In this document: piece after piece, positions 17,167-24,633 of the stretch | How positions within the stretch are numbered: position 1 is the first letter of the stretch | Layout of the letters: each line of letters starts with the position of its first letter | DNA from: Natrinema hispanicum | Lineage (GTDB): Archaea; Halobacteriota; Halobacteria; Halobacteriales; Natrialbaceae | DNA: 64,000 nt | NCBI RefSeq assembly: GCF_004217335.1 | Contig: NZ_SHMP01000008.1 | Location: forward strand, 1-64,000 | Direction of reading: 5' to 3' | Translations under genes and position numbers: made by a program | Notes under the pieces: generated by a model | What the model was told of the DNA's origin: nothing | Databases searched by the model: none | What the model saw: the letters and a program-made list of their open reading frames with translations, nothing else

Positions 17167-18990
17167 TCAGGCGAGTGAGATTGTCTGCGGTGCGGTTATC
17201 CAGCAATACTCGAAGGCAAACAGACCAGCGAGCGCGAGCACGCCGGCAACTGCGGCGAGAATCGGTAACCCGACGGCCAGCGCCGCCAGCGGGAGCAGGA
17301 TGCCGACGACGACGCCACCGAACCAGAACGCCGTCCGGAATCGGCCACGTGTGATGCGCGCGGCAGCCTCTTCGGCGTCCTCGGTCTGGTGGGGCGTGAA
17401 GATCTCGGAGGCGACCAGCACGGCGTGGCCGACGAGACCGGCTCCGAGTGCCAGCGCCGACGGTCCGACCATCGTTTCGAACCACAGCACGCCCGCGACG
17501 CCGAAGACGATCAGTGTCGCGCTACCGGCGACGACCGACTGCGTGAACATGTGCAACGGCATCGCAGGACTCTGCCAGAGGTCTCGCCCCTTCGACTGAC
17601 TGAACAGGAAGGCGGTGTAGACCGCTGTCGCCGCACCGAGGACGGCGGCCACAGCCAGCGAAAGCGGGGTGACGATAGCGTCGATTCCGAGAAGCGCCCC
17701 CAGTACGACCAGTCCGAGATACGCGCCGGTCGCCGAGATGATGTAGGCCCCCTTCACGAGCCAGGAGTTCCAGTTCGGTCGCAACAGCACCCAATGGAAC
17801 CGCGTCGGTTGCTCGAGATCCAGGATGAGGAGGACACCGGTCGCTGCCAAAAACAGGCCGCTGACGAACGCGCTCGCGCCGAAGGCGGCCACGTTGGGGT
17901 CGACCAGTCCGAACAGCATGAACAGCGCCGGGAGCATGAGCATCCCGGCGGCAATCCCTTTCGTCCAGGTGTAGGAGTACACTTCCCATCCCCAGGAGCC
18001 ATAGTGGCTCTCACCGATATCGTAAACCCGCGTTGCCTCCTCGTGGAGGAGTTCGTACGCACGCTCGGTGCGACTCGCGTTGCCCTCGTCGTCACGTGTC
18101 CGTCCGGACGGTTCGGTGGCGTAGCCACCGTCGGACTGGTAGCCGCCATCTGACTGCCGGTCTGCGGTCCGGGTGGCTTCGGATCGGTCGGTGGTCCCAC
18201 TTTCGCCGCACGCACAGGAGTCACAGCCACACTCGTCCCGCCCACCGTCCGCGCGGGCCTCCGAATCGTCCGATCCGTCGGTACTACCAAGCGAGACATC
18301 CGACGCCGCGAGCGACTCGGCCGCCTTCTCGAGGTCGAAGTCGGGAACCGAGCCGCCCTCAGTCTCGACCTGATGGGGCGCATCGCTCCACATGTAGTGT
18401 TCCTCGCGGGCGGTCGTCCCCGGAGTGGTACTGCCCTCGTCGCCGTCGACGTAGAACAGCTTTGGCTCGGTTCCCTTCTCGGGTTTGCGGGCCTGTACCT
18501 CCTCGCGGGAGATCGTGCGCGCGATTTCGGTGTCGGGGTTCTCGAGGTCGCCGGCGAGAATCGCGTCCTCGGGACAGACGGTCACGCAGGCCGGCTCGCG
18601 CCCCGTGTCGACCCGGTGGCTACAGTAGTTACACTTCGCTGCCGTCTCCGAGTTCGGGTCGATGTAGAGCGCGTCGTACGGACACCCCTGCATGCAAGCC
18701 TTGCAGCCGATACAGCGCTCCGGATCGAAGTCGACGATCCCATCCTCGCGCTCCCACAGCGCGGTCACGGGACAGACGTCAGTACACGGGGAGTCAGCGC
18801 AGTGGTTACACCGCATCACCGAGAAGTTGCGGTTCGTGTTGGGGAATTCGCCTTTCTCGATGTACTTGACCCACGTTTTGTTTACGCCGATCGGATCGTC
18901 GTGCTCACCCTTACAGGCTACTGTGCAGGCGTGACAGCCGATACACCTCCTGTTGTCGATGACAAAGCCATAGTTCGTTATGGGGACCAC
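17167..18990 (-). CDS. Fused [4Fe-4S] ferredoxin-NrfD membrane subunit
   Basis: About 607 residues joining two subunits that are normally separate. The N-terminal 150 residues bind four [4Fe-4S] clusters: CIGCHACTVAC, CNHCADSPCTDVC, CIGCKACMQGC and CNYC...CVTVC. A linker of about 140 residues contains an extra Cys-rich patch (CGCDSCACGE). The C-terminal part is an NrfD/PsrC-like quinone-interacting membrane domain with about eight helices. It would pass electrons between the Mo subunit and the quinone pool. The GTG at 18990 is chosen because a TATA-like TTTTAAGTGTTA near 19033-19044 is too close for upstream starts. It is first in an operon with the Mo subunit and mrp. Confidence 0.82.
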   Translation of the reverse strand: MVPITNYGFVIDNRRCIGCHACTVACKGEHDDPIGVNKTWVKYIEKGEFPNTNRNFSVMRCNHCADSPCTDVCPVTALWEREDGIVDFDPERCIGCKACMQGCPYDALYIDPNSETAAKCNYCSHRVDTGREPACVTVCPEDAILAGDLENPDTEIARTISREEVQARKPEKGTEPKLFYVDGDEGSTTPGTTAREEHYMWSDAPHQVETEGGSVPDFDLEKAAESLAASDVSLGSTDGSDDSEARADGGRDECGCDSCACGESGTTDRSEATRTADRQSDGGYQSDGGYATEPSGRTRDDEGNASRTERAYELLHEEATRVYDIGESHYGSWGWEVYSYTWTKGIAAGMLMLPALFMLFGLVDPNVAAFGASAFVSGLFLAATGVLLILDLEQPTRFHWVLLRPNWNSWLVKGAYIISATGAYLGLVVLGALLGIDAIVTPLSLAVAAVLGAATAVYTAFLFSQSKGRDLWQSPAMPLHMFTQSVVAGSATLIVFGVAGVLWFETMVGPSALALGAGLVGHAVLVASEIFTPHQTEDAEEAAARITRGRFRTAFWFGGVVVGILLPLAALAVGLPILAAVAGVLALAGLFAFEYCWITAPQTISLA

Positions 18991-19032
18991 CTCCGTTGGT
19001 TCATGGCAACATTCAACATGCGTCAAGATAAC

Positions 19033-19044
19033 ACTTAAAACTTG
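19033..19044 (-). promoter_or_regulatory. TATA-like promoter of the Mo-enzyme operon
   Basis: On the minus strand the sequence TTTTAAGTGTTA lies about 45 bases upstream of the GTG start at 18990, a plausible archaeal TATA box. The spacing supports a short leader carrying GGAGG next to the start. Confidence 0.4.
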
Positions 19045-19266
19045 CGCGGATTGCACAATACACCGAATAAAGAGCATTTCAGTCGGTGGGACGACCCGAA
19101 TCAGCGTCACCGCTTCTCGGTCGTCAGCCGAGCATCACTGTCTGTGAGCGGTGATACCGCCGCGAATATCAGCACACACGACTGAGAATGACACTCAATT
19201 TTCAACGGGACGAAACTTTATCGGCCTGTGCGCGGTAGATAACGTTGTACGAGGCCGGCAAGACAC

Positions 19267-19527
19267 ATGAGTACAGACTACGACATCACCGAAACGGCCG
19301 ACGTCAAAGGGCTGAATTGCCCAATGCCGGTTGTGAAGGCGAAGCAGGCAGTCGACAGCCTCGAGCCAGGAGACGTTCTTGCGGTCATCGCGACCGACCC
19401 CGGAAGTATGTCCGACATCAAAGGGTGGGCGAGCTCAACGGACGGGGTAGAGCTCCTCGAACAAACCGAGGGCGACGAGGGCGGTGAGACCGTCTATCGG
19501 CATTACGTCCGGAGGACAACGACGTGA
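19267..19527 (+). CDS. TusA-family sulfur carrier protein
   Basis: An 86-residue protein with the TusA/SirA signature LNCPMPVVKAKQAV (CPxP; the Cys carries the persulfide) and the family IATDPGSMSDIKGWA segment. TusA proteins relay sulfane sulfur between rhodaneses, DsrE-type proteins and oxidoreductases in the cytoplasm. It is divergent from the Mo-enzyme operon and is followed by a 21-codon reading frame and a DsrE-like gene. This TusA-DsrE-rhodanese group is typical of sulfur-oxidising prokaryotes. Confidence 0.92.
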   Translation: MSTDYDITETADVKGLNCPMPVVKAKQAVDSLEPGDVLAVIATDPGSMSDIKGWASSTDGVELLEQTEGDEGGETVYRHYVRRTTT

Positions 19528-19589
19528 GCACCGATTCGCCGACCGCGTTCGAGCACGTGACCGACACAGAGATCCAACGATTGGTGTAA
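19524..19589 (+). CDS. Possible 21-residue coupled peptide between tusA-like and dsrE-like genes
   Basis: A GTG overlapping the tusA-like stop (GTGA) opens a 21-codon frame ending TAA at 19589, two bases before the dsrE-like ATG. The peptide is acidic and starts MSTDSPTAFEH. It may be real, or may only keep ribosomes moving to the next gene. No family is recognised. Confidence 0.3.
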   Translation: MSTDSPTAFEHVTDTEIQRLV

Positions 19590-19591
19590 CA

Positions 19592-19987
19592 ATGCCAGCA
19601 ATTGACAAGATCGGTATCATCGTGTACAGTGACGATCCGAAAAGCCTCGCCATGGCCATGAACCTCGGTCAAGTCGCCCTAGCGATGGACACGGAGGTAG
19701 TCGTCTACTTCACGTTCGACGGCCTCACACATCTGATGGCGGGCGAGAAGGACCTCGGCGACTTCGAGCGAATGGTCGAGGCGGGCGTGCCAGACCCCTA
19801 CGAGATGCTCAGGGATTTCGTCGAAACCGGGGACGACCTCGTCACGACCGTCGCCTGTACGACGACCATCGACATGCTCGGCTGGGACCGTGAGAGAATG
19901 GACGACTCGGTGACGACCGAGTTCGCCGGTGCAGCCGCGTTCCTCGACGAAACGTCGGACGCTGCCCACGTGTTTAGCTTCGGGTGA
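19592..19987 (+). CDS. DsrE/DsrF-like sulfur relay protein
   Basis: A 131-residue protein of the DsrE/F fold: KIGIIVYSDDPKSLAMAMNLGQVALAMDTEVVVYFTFDG at the start and a Cys in TTVACTTTIDMLGW. DsrE-like proteins bind or transfer sulfane sulfur together with TusA. The ATG at 19592 is chosen since upstream sequence in that frame is unlike the family. It ends just before a GC-rich hairpin and converges with the rhodanese-MBL gene. Confidence 0.85.
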   Translation: MPAIDKIGIIVYSDDPKSLAMAMNLGQVALAMDTEVVVYFTFDGLTHLMAGEKDLGDFERMVEAGVPDPYEMLRDFVETGDDLVTTVACTTTIDMLGWDRERMDDSVTTEFAGAAAFLDETSDAAHVFSFG

Positions 19988-20032
19988 ACTGCCTCGGGGA
20001 CAAGCCCCGAGGCTCTGCCTGCCCCGCCTGCA
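19985..20032. repeat. GC-rich hairpin repeat (family 3), copy 1
   Basis: GCCTCGGGG (19991-19999) pairs perfectly with CCCCGAGGC (20005-20013) around ACAAG, followed by CTCTGCCTGCCCCGCCTGC. The same unit recurs at 32.1 and 52.3 kb. Here it sits between converging genes and may act as a bidirectional terminator. The sequence resembles IS200/IS605-type right ends in haloarchaea. Confidence 0.6.
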
Positions 20033-20040
20033 AAAGGTCG

Positions 20041-21240
20041 TTAATCGCCCGTCATCGCCTCTTGGGTTGCAGCGCAGTTGTTCGGGCCAAGCTCTAACTC
20101 GAAGGCACGGTCGTCGTCGACGTCCTGCTGGCCGAGATTCGTCGCGATGATCTCCTCGAAGTTAGCCGGCCGTGGCGGCATATCCGACAGGATGAACTCG
20201 ACGAACTCGTCGCGCTCCATCGACAGCGCCGCCATGCGATCCTCGAGGTCGCCCAGCCGCGCCGTGTAGGTCCCGTCCGACGCTGGCTCGGCCGCGTCGC
20301 TGAAGTGCCCCGGCGCGATGATAGTATCGTCCGGCAGTGACAGGATCTCCTGTAGCGTGTCATACAGTTGGCGAGCGGCATCGGGCGCACCCTCGGCCCC
20401 CTCTTCGAGATCCGGCCGCGCGACGCTCTCCGTAAACAGGCCGTCGCCGGTCAGTAACACACCGTCGTCGACGAGGAACGAGGTCATCCCCGTCGTATGC
20501 CCCGGCGTCGCGTGAACCTCGATGGGAGCGTCGCCAACCGAGAGGACGTCACCGTCCTCGACGATGCGATCCACATCGTACTCGACACCCCGCCCGATGG
20601 CGCGTTGTGACAGCACGGCGGTGGCACCGGTCTGCGCTGCGACCTCGCGAACGCCGCTGACGTGGTCCGCGTGGACGTGCGTATCAATTGCATACGTCAG
20701 GTCGACATCGAGATCGTCCGCGAGATCGACGTAGAAGTCGACGAACGCCCGGAGCGGATCGACGAGCGCTCCCTCACCGTCGTGGTGAACGAGAGAGGAG
20801 AGACACCCGCTCGAGGGGCGCTGGAACTGCAGTACAGTTGCCGGACCGGGCGCACGCGATACCTCGACGACATCGTAGATGCGAGCCCAGCCGTTCATCC
20901 CATCGGCCATGTTTACCGCGTCGATATCGTGCTCGAGGAGCGTTCCAGCGACGAAGTGGCTCGAGCCACCTTTCGCGCAGACGGCAACGACCGGATCTCC
21001 CTCCGGGACTCGCTCGAGCAGTTCGTCGTCGACATCGTCAAGGAATTCGTAGTACGGGATGTTCTCCGTCGTGATATCGTCGTCCTCGATATGCCACTCC
21101 TCGTACTCGTCTTCTGCACGGACATCGAGGATGGTCACCTGTTCGCCCGCAGCAATACGATTGCGAAGGTCCGCCGGCTCGATGGACGTCACCTCGATGT
21201 CATCGGGGAGGTACTCCGCCAGTTCTTCTGGCCCAGGCAT
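20041..21240 (-). CDS. Rhodanese-metallo-beta-lactamase fusion protein (persulfide-processing)
   Basis: A 399-residue protein. An N-terminal rhodanese domain (about 12-125) has active-site Cys88 in VCAKGGSS. The C-terminal metallo-beta-lactamase domain has H188-x-H190-x-D192-H193 (THVHADH), then ATPGHTTGMTS and LLTGDGLF. Persulfide dioxygenases (ETHE1/CstB) oxidise glutathione or low-molecular-weight persulfides to sulfite, and the attached rhodanese handles sulfane sulfur. In CstB the order is MBL then rhodanese; here it is reversed. The C-terminus ends with ELELGPNNCAAT, shared with the paralogue at 58.9 kb. The ATG at 21240 is chosen by alignment with that paralogue. Confidence 0.88.
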   Translation of the reverse strand: MPGPEELAEYLPDDIEVTSIEPADLRNRIAAGEQVTILDVRAEDEYEEWHIEDDDITTENIPYYEFLDDVDDELLERVPEGDPVVAVCAKGGSSHFVAGTLLEHDIDAVNMADGMNGWARIYDVVEVSRAPGPATVLQFQRPSSGCLSSLVHHDGEGALVDPLRAFVDFYVDLADDLDVDLTYAIDTHVHADHVSGVREVAAQTGATAVLSQRAIGRGVEYDVDRIVEDGDVLSVGDAPIEVHATPGHTTGMTSFLVDDGVLLTGDGLFTESVARPDLEEGAEGAPDAARQLYDTLQEILSLPDDTIIAPGHFSDAAEPASDGTYTARLGDLEDRMAALSMERDEFVEFILSDMPPRPANFEEIIATNLGQQDVDDDRAFELELGPNNCAATQEAMTGD

Positions 21241-21465
21241 GCCACACACTACCACAGAAATCGTCTTAAGATCTTTCTCAGACCGTTTGAGTGGTTGAAA
21301 ATCGAGTGCATAGCGAGGTACTGCGTTTTTCGAGCCCGGCATCAAAACGTGAGATCGAATAGATACCCGGAATTTCCGGCCGGGACACGATGAACGAGTC
21401 CACACAGTAGCCTATCTGCTGTGCGATCGGAGAGTTCCTCGGACGACAGCCGTATCAGCGATCCG

Positions 21466-21915
21466 TTACCGAACCACCGACTCGGAGTTGGAGTGACGGC
21501 CCCAGTTACGATGGGAGACGAAGTATGCAGCGAGCACCGCCGAGCCAATTCCGGCCGGGACGCCACCGAATAGCATCGCTGCCGCGAGTCCGATGGCCTG
21601 CATGGAGAGCGCGATCATGGCAAGCCCACCACCACCGAGGAATCCGAGTATCGCTGCGACCGTCGCCCAGAACCGTCGCGACGTTTCCGGAGACGCCGTG
21701 CCAGTGGTAGTTCGTTCCTCCCAGTAGGTGAGGCCTAGATATGTAAGCGGGAACAAGGCGACGCCGGCGATGATCCCGGCAGGCAAGCCTAGCATCGCAG
21801 ATGGCCAGATGTAGGGCTCGAGTGCGACTGTCACGCCGATTCCGACGGCGAGAAAGCCGAATACACCCACGAGGAGACTTCCAAGACGTTTGATCCATTT
21901 CCCCATAGCTTCCAT
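21466..21915 (-). CDS. Small four-helix membrane protein
   Basis: A 149-residue protein with four hydrophobic segments (roughly residues 12-33, 37-60, 83-107 and 110-133) and short charged loops. No conserved catalytic residues are seen and no family is recognised. A second ATG at 21906 (MGKW) is possible. It stands alone between the rhodanese-MBL gene and a small acidic protein. Confidence 0.6.
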   Translation of the reverse strand: MEAMGKWIKRLGSLLVGVFGFLAVGIGVTVALEPYIWPSAMLGLPAGIIAGVALFPLTYLGLTYWEERTTTGTASPETSRRFWATVAAILGFLGGGGLAMIALSMQAIGLAAAMLFGGVPAGIGSAVLAAYFVSHRNWGRHSNSESVVR

Positions 21916-21949
21916 TCACGGACGTTCTATATGATCATGTCGGCGACAC

Positions 21950-22129
21950 CTATTGCATGTCTTCTAGCGATCGGACGGTATCGGACATGATCCACGCCGT
22001 CTCGCTGTCCTGTTCTTCGATACAGATCGCATAAAACGAGTCACGGCCGTCATCGACGGTGATCCGGTAGCCACGACTGATTAGCGCGTGGTCTTCGCCT
22101 GCACGGGATTCTGCGGAGGTCACATTCAT
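21950..22129 (-). CDS. Small acidic haloarchaeal protein, 59 residues
   Basis: From the ATG at 22129 the product begins MNVTSAESRAGEDHALI and continues with a beta-rich stretch (GYRITVDDGRDSFYAIC) and an acidic tail. Its composition fits a real haloarchaeal small protein. Function unknown. It is divergent from an HTH gene that begins about 170 bp away, so the two may be linked in regulation. Confidence 0.5.
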   Translation of the reverse strand: MNVTSAESRAGEDHALISRGYRITVDDGRDSFYAICIEEQDSETAWIMSDTVRSLEDMQ

Positions 22130-22302
22130 CTTCAGGGCCACCAGCGGATAACGAACACGATTTCGACGAGTACGCCTAGACGAACTTACCTCTTGTTCCG
22201 ATGGCTTCAACAGACTGATCACCAGCGATGGAGCTTCCACATCGTGGGAACACCAGCGGGGGTACTTCAACCAGTATCTCGATAGTCGGTTCACCTCGAG
22301 CC

Positions 22303-22653
22303 ATGACCGAGTTCCTGATCACAGACGAAGATGAACTCACGCAGTGTACATGTGGGACAGACGAACTATTTCGTCTGCTCACGGACGCCTCCCGACGACG
22401 AGCCATCGCATTGCTAGAAAACCTGGAACGTAACTGGATCCGTGTCGGCGAGATGGCACAGCGCCTCTCGATGACACGCGAGGACGAAACTGTAACCGAT
22501 TGGGAACGGGAGCTCCACCACATTCACTTGCCGATGCTCGAGGACGCAGGACTGATCGACTATGACAGACAGGGAAGGGTAGTGCGATACTATCACTCTG
22601 AGACGGTCGGTGAGATTCTCAGCGTGCTCGACTCAGACAAGCGGAATCCCTGA
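22303..22653 (+). CDS. Winged-helix transcriptional regulator (ArsR/DUF7344-like)
   Basis: A 116-residue protein with a winged-helix core: ELFRLLTDASRRRAIALLE is the typical haloarchaeal opening, followed by RVGEMAQRLSM (recognition region) and LEDAGLIDYDRQGRVVRYY (wing). A CTC near residue 17-19 could bind metal or act as a redox switch, but this is speculative. The ATG at 22303 fits the family. It ends 20 bp before palindromic element copy 22674 and lies upstream of the TRAP transporter operon, which it might control. Confidence 0.75.
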   Translation: MTEFLITDEDELTQCTCGTDELFRLLTDASRRRAIALLENLERNWIRVGEMAQRLSMTREDETVTDWERELHHIHLPMLEDAGLIDYDRQGRVVRYYHSETVGEILSVLDSDKRNP

Positions 22654-22673
22654 AGTTCAGACGGACTCCTGTC

Positions 22674-22754
22674 ATACGGTTTGCTGTAACGACGTACCGG
22701 TGCAACCGCAGTGCGGTCGCGGTTGCGCCGGCAATGACTTACAGTAGACCGTAT
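22674..22754 (+). repeat. Palindromic element family 1, copy between HTH gene and TRAP operon
   Basis: Arms ATACGGTTTGCTGTAA and TTACAGTAGACCGTAT flank an inner stem (CCGGTGCAACCGC with GCGGTTGCGCCGG). An extra partial left arm, ACGGACTCCTGTC, lies directly upstream (22661-22673), as if two elements had nested or recombined here. Confidence 0.75.
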
Positions 22755-23015
22755 CAGGCGGTGCCGGGAGGCCCAGAGCGGTCGCGATTCCAGCGAGACA
22801 GCGGGACAACAGCCCGTCTCACACACCGACGCAGGGCCCTCGTACGATCGAGTATGCTGTGCCAGGCAGTGGCGACGATATCCCGACGTCGTCTTTGGCT
22901 GTGCGACACGCCTTACATTGTTTTTCGAGAGAACGTGATCTGTCTTGTTAGATATACGATTCAGCAGACAGTAAGAGCCAGAAATATATCTCTGCGTGAT
23001 ATAGCATGGGTTGGG

Positions 23016-23966
23016 ATGCCATACCACGAGAATCGGCGGCGGTTCCTCGAAGTGGCGGGTGCTGCCGGTGTAGCTGCACTCGCCGGTTGTATTGGCGGTG
23101 ACGGTGGCAACGAAAATCGTCTCAGCTGGCACGCCGGTGGGACTGGTGGGACGTACTACCCGCTCTCAAACGAGTTCAAAACTATTGTCGAAGACAACAC
23201 CGACTTCTCGCTAAACGTCCAGTCGACGGGTGCAAGCGTCGAGAACGTCGGCAGTCTCGCGGACGGCTCGGCTGATTTCGCGCTCATCCAGAACGACATT
23301 GCGTCCTTTGCGAAGGAAGGCACCGGAATCGACGCCTTCCAGGACAACCCGATCGACACTCTTCAAGGCGTCGCGACGCTCTACCCAGAGACGATCACGC
23401 TCGTCACGCTTGCCGGAAACGGCATCTCGTCGCTCGGGGACTTAACCGGCGCGACGATCAACACGGGCGACCTCGGATCGGGGACGCAGGTCAACGCCCT
23501 CCAGATCCTCGAGTCAGTCGGAATCTCGGACTTCGAGGAGCAAAACGCCGGCTTCTCGCAGGCGTCCGAACAGCTCGCCAACGGGGACATTGACGCTGCC
23601 TTCGTCGTCGGCGGGTGGCCGGTCGGTGCGATCGAGGAGCTCGCAAACACGAACGACGTCGTGATCGTTCCGATCGAGGGCGAGAACCGTGAGGGGGTCA
23701 AATCGGATGCCTCCTGGTTCTCTGACGACACGATTCCCGGTGGCACCTACAGTGGTGTGGAAGAAGACGTCGATACCGTTGCAGTGCAAGCGATGATCGC
23801 TACACACTCCGACGTGGCTGCCGATACTGTCGAGACGGTCACCGCCGCGATCTTCGACAACCTCGGTGAGCTCTCGATCAAGACTGACTTCATCACAGTC
23901 GACAGCGCACAGGACGGGATGTCCATCGAGCTTAACGAAGGTGCAGCGGCGTACTTCGACGCTTGA
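23016..23966 (+). CDS. TAXI-family TRAP transporter solute-binding lipoprotein
   Basis: A 316-residue extracellular binding protein. The N-terminus has a twin-arginine motif and lipobox (RRRFLEVAGAAG...LAGC), so it is Tat-exported and lipid-anchored. The mature part has TAXI-family segments: HAGGTGGTYYPLSNEF, GSADFALIQNDIA, YPETITLVTLAG and NTGDLGSGTQVNA. It would deliver a substrate (glutamate, 2-oxoglutarate or another carboxylate in characterised relatives) to the fused permease downstream. The ATG at 23016 places the Tat signal correctly. An AT-rich promoter region lies at about 22940-23005. Confidence 0.92.
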   Translation: MPYHENRRRFLEVAGAAGVAALAGCIGGDGGNENRLSWHAGGTGGTYYPLSNEFKTIVEDNTDFSLNVQSTGASVENVGSLADGSADFALIQNDIASFAKEGTGIDAFQDNPIDTLQGVATLYPETITLVTLAGNGISSLGDLTGATINTGDLGSGTQVNALQILESVGISDFEEQNAGFSQASEQLANGDIDAAFVVGGWPVGAIEELANTNDVVIVPIEGENREGVKSDASWFSDDTIPGGTYSGVEEDVDTVAVQAMIATHSDVAADTVETVTAAIFDNLGELSIKTDFITVDSAQDGMSIELNEGAAAYFDA

Positions 23967-24135
23967 TCGGGATTCGTATCGACTGCTCGAGACAGCGGTG
24001 CAGACACGTGATCGATCGGCCATGCGCCCGGACCGCGGAACGAGTCATGTATACGGACATCAGTGGACCTGTGGGACCGTTATCGTCGCTATCAGCGGTG
24101 CAACTACCGGGATGTGAACTAACTAGCACGTGAGA

Positions 24136-24633
24136 ATGAGCCGCGTCTTCCGGTCGACCGTCTCTGCTGCGCTCCTCGTAGCAGCAGTACTGGTCCTCGT
24201 CGCTGTTGTCGCGATGGTCCCAACCGAGACAGTGCTCGTCGTCGAGGACATCGAGACCGGCGAGCGGTACCTCACTGAGCCAGTCTCCGACGGAAGTACC
24301 GTTGGCCTCGAGTACACACATAGCGTGGAAAAATCTCGGGTATACGATGAGTACCGCGTGGATGATCAAATCCTGGTGAACACCCGGATGGAGTTCGAGT
24401 CCTACGGCTGGGGACTGCCCGCCCGGGCCAACGTTACGACCGTCGATGGGATGCTTGTGTATGAGCCATCCAAGCCGATCGCTGAACTGGAACGCCTTTC
24501 GGTCTCACCCGGACGGATCGCCGGTCATACGCTGATCGTCGACGATCGACGATACGACCTGGTCGCTGCGACGAACGCCAGTGACGTTCGCATTCATGTC
24601 GAACAACGATCGCGAATCGAGAGAATCCTATGA
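24136..24633 (+). CDS. DUF1850 protein of TAXI-TRAP operon
   Basis: A 165-residue protein with one N-terminal helix (about 8-30) and an extracellular domain containing the family segment LEYTHSVEKSRVYDEYR. DUF1850 proteins are nearly always encoded next to TAXI-type TRAP permeases; their role is unproven but probably assists the transporter. An in-frame GTG at 24130 is an alternative start. Its stop overlaps the permease ATG (ATGA). Confidence 0.85.
   Translation: MSRVFRSTVSAALLVAAVLVLVAVVAMVPTETVLVVEDIETGERYLTEPVSDGSTVGLEYTHSVEKSRVYDEYRVDDQILVNTRMEFESYGWGLPARANVTTVDGMLVYEPSKPIAELERLSVSPGRIAGHTLIVDDRRYDLVAATNASDVRIHVEQRSRIERIL

Noticed and set aside
15905..17599. Long open frame antisense to the Mo-enzyme genes
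   Set aside because: It is the mirror of the highly biased codon usage of the opposite strand and has no recognisable domain.
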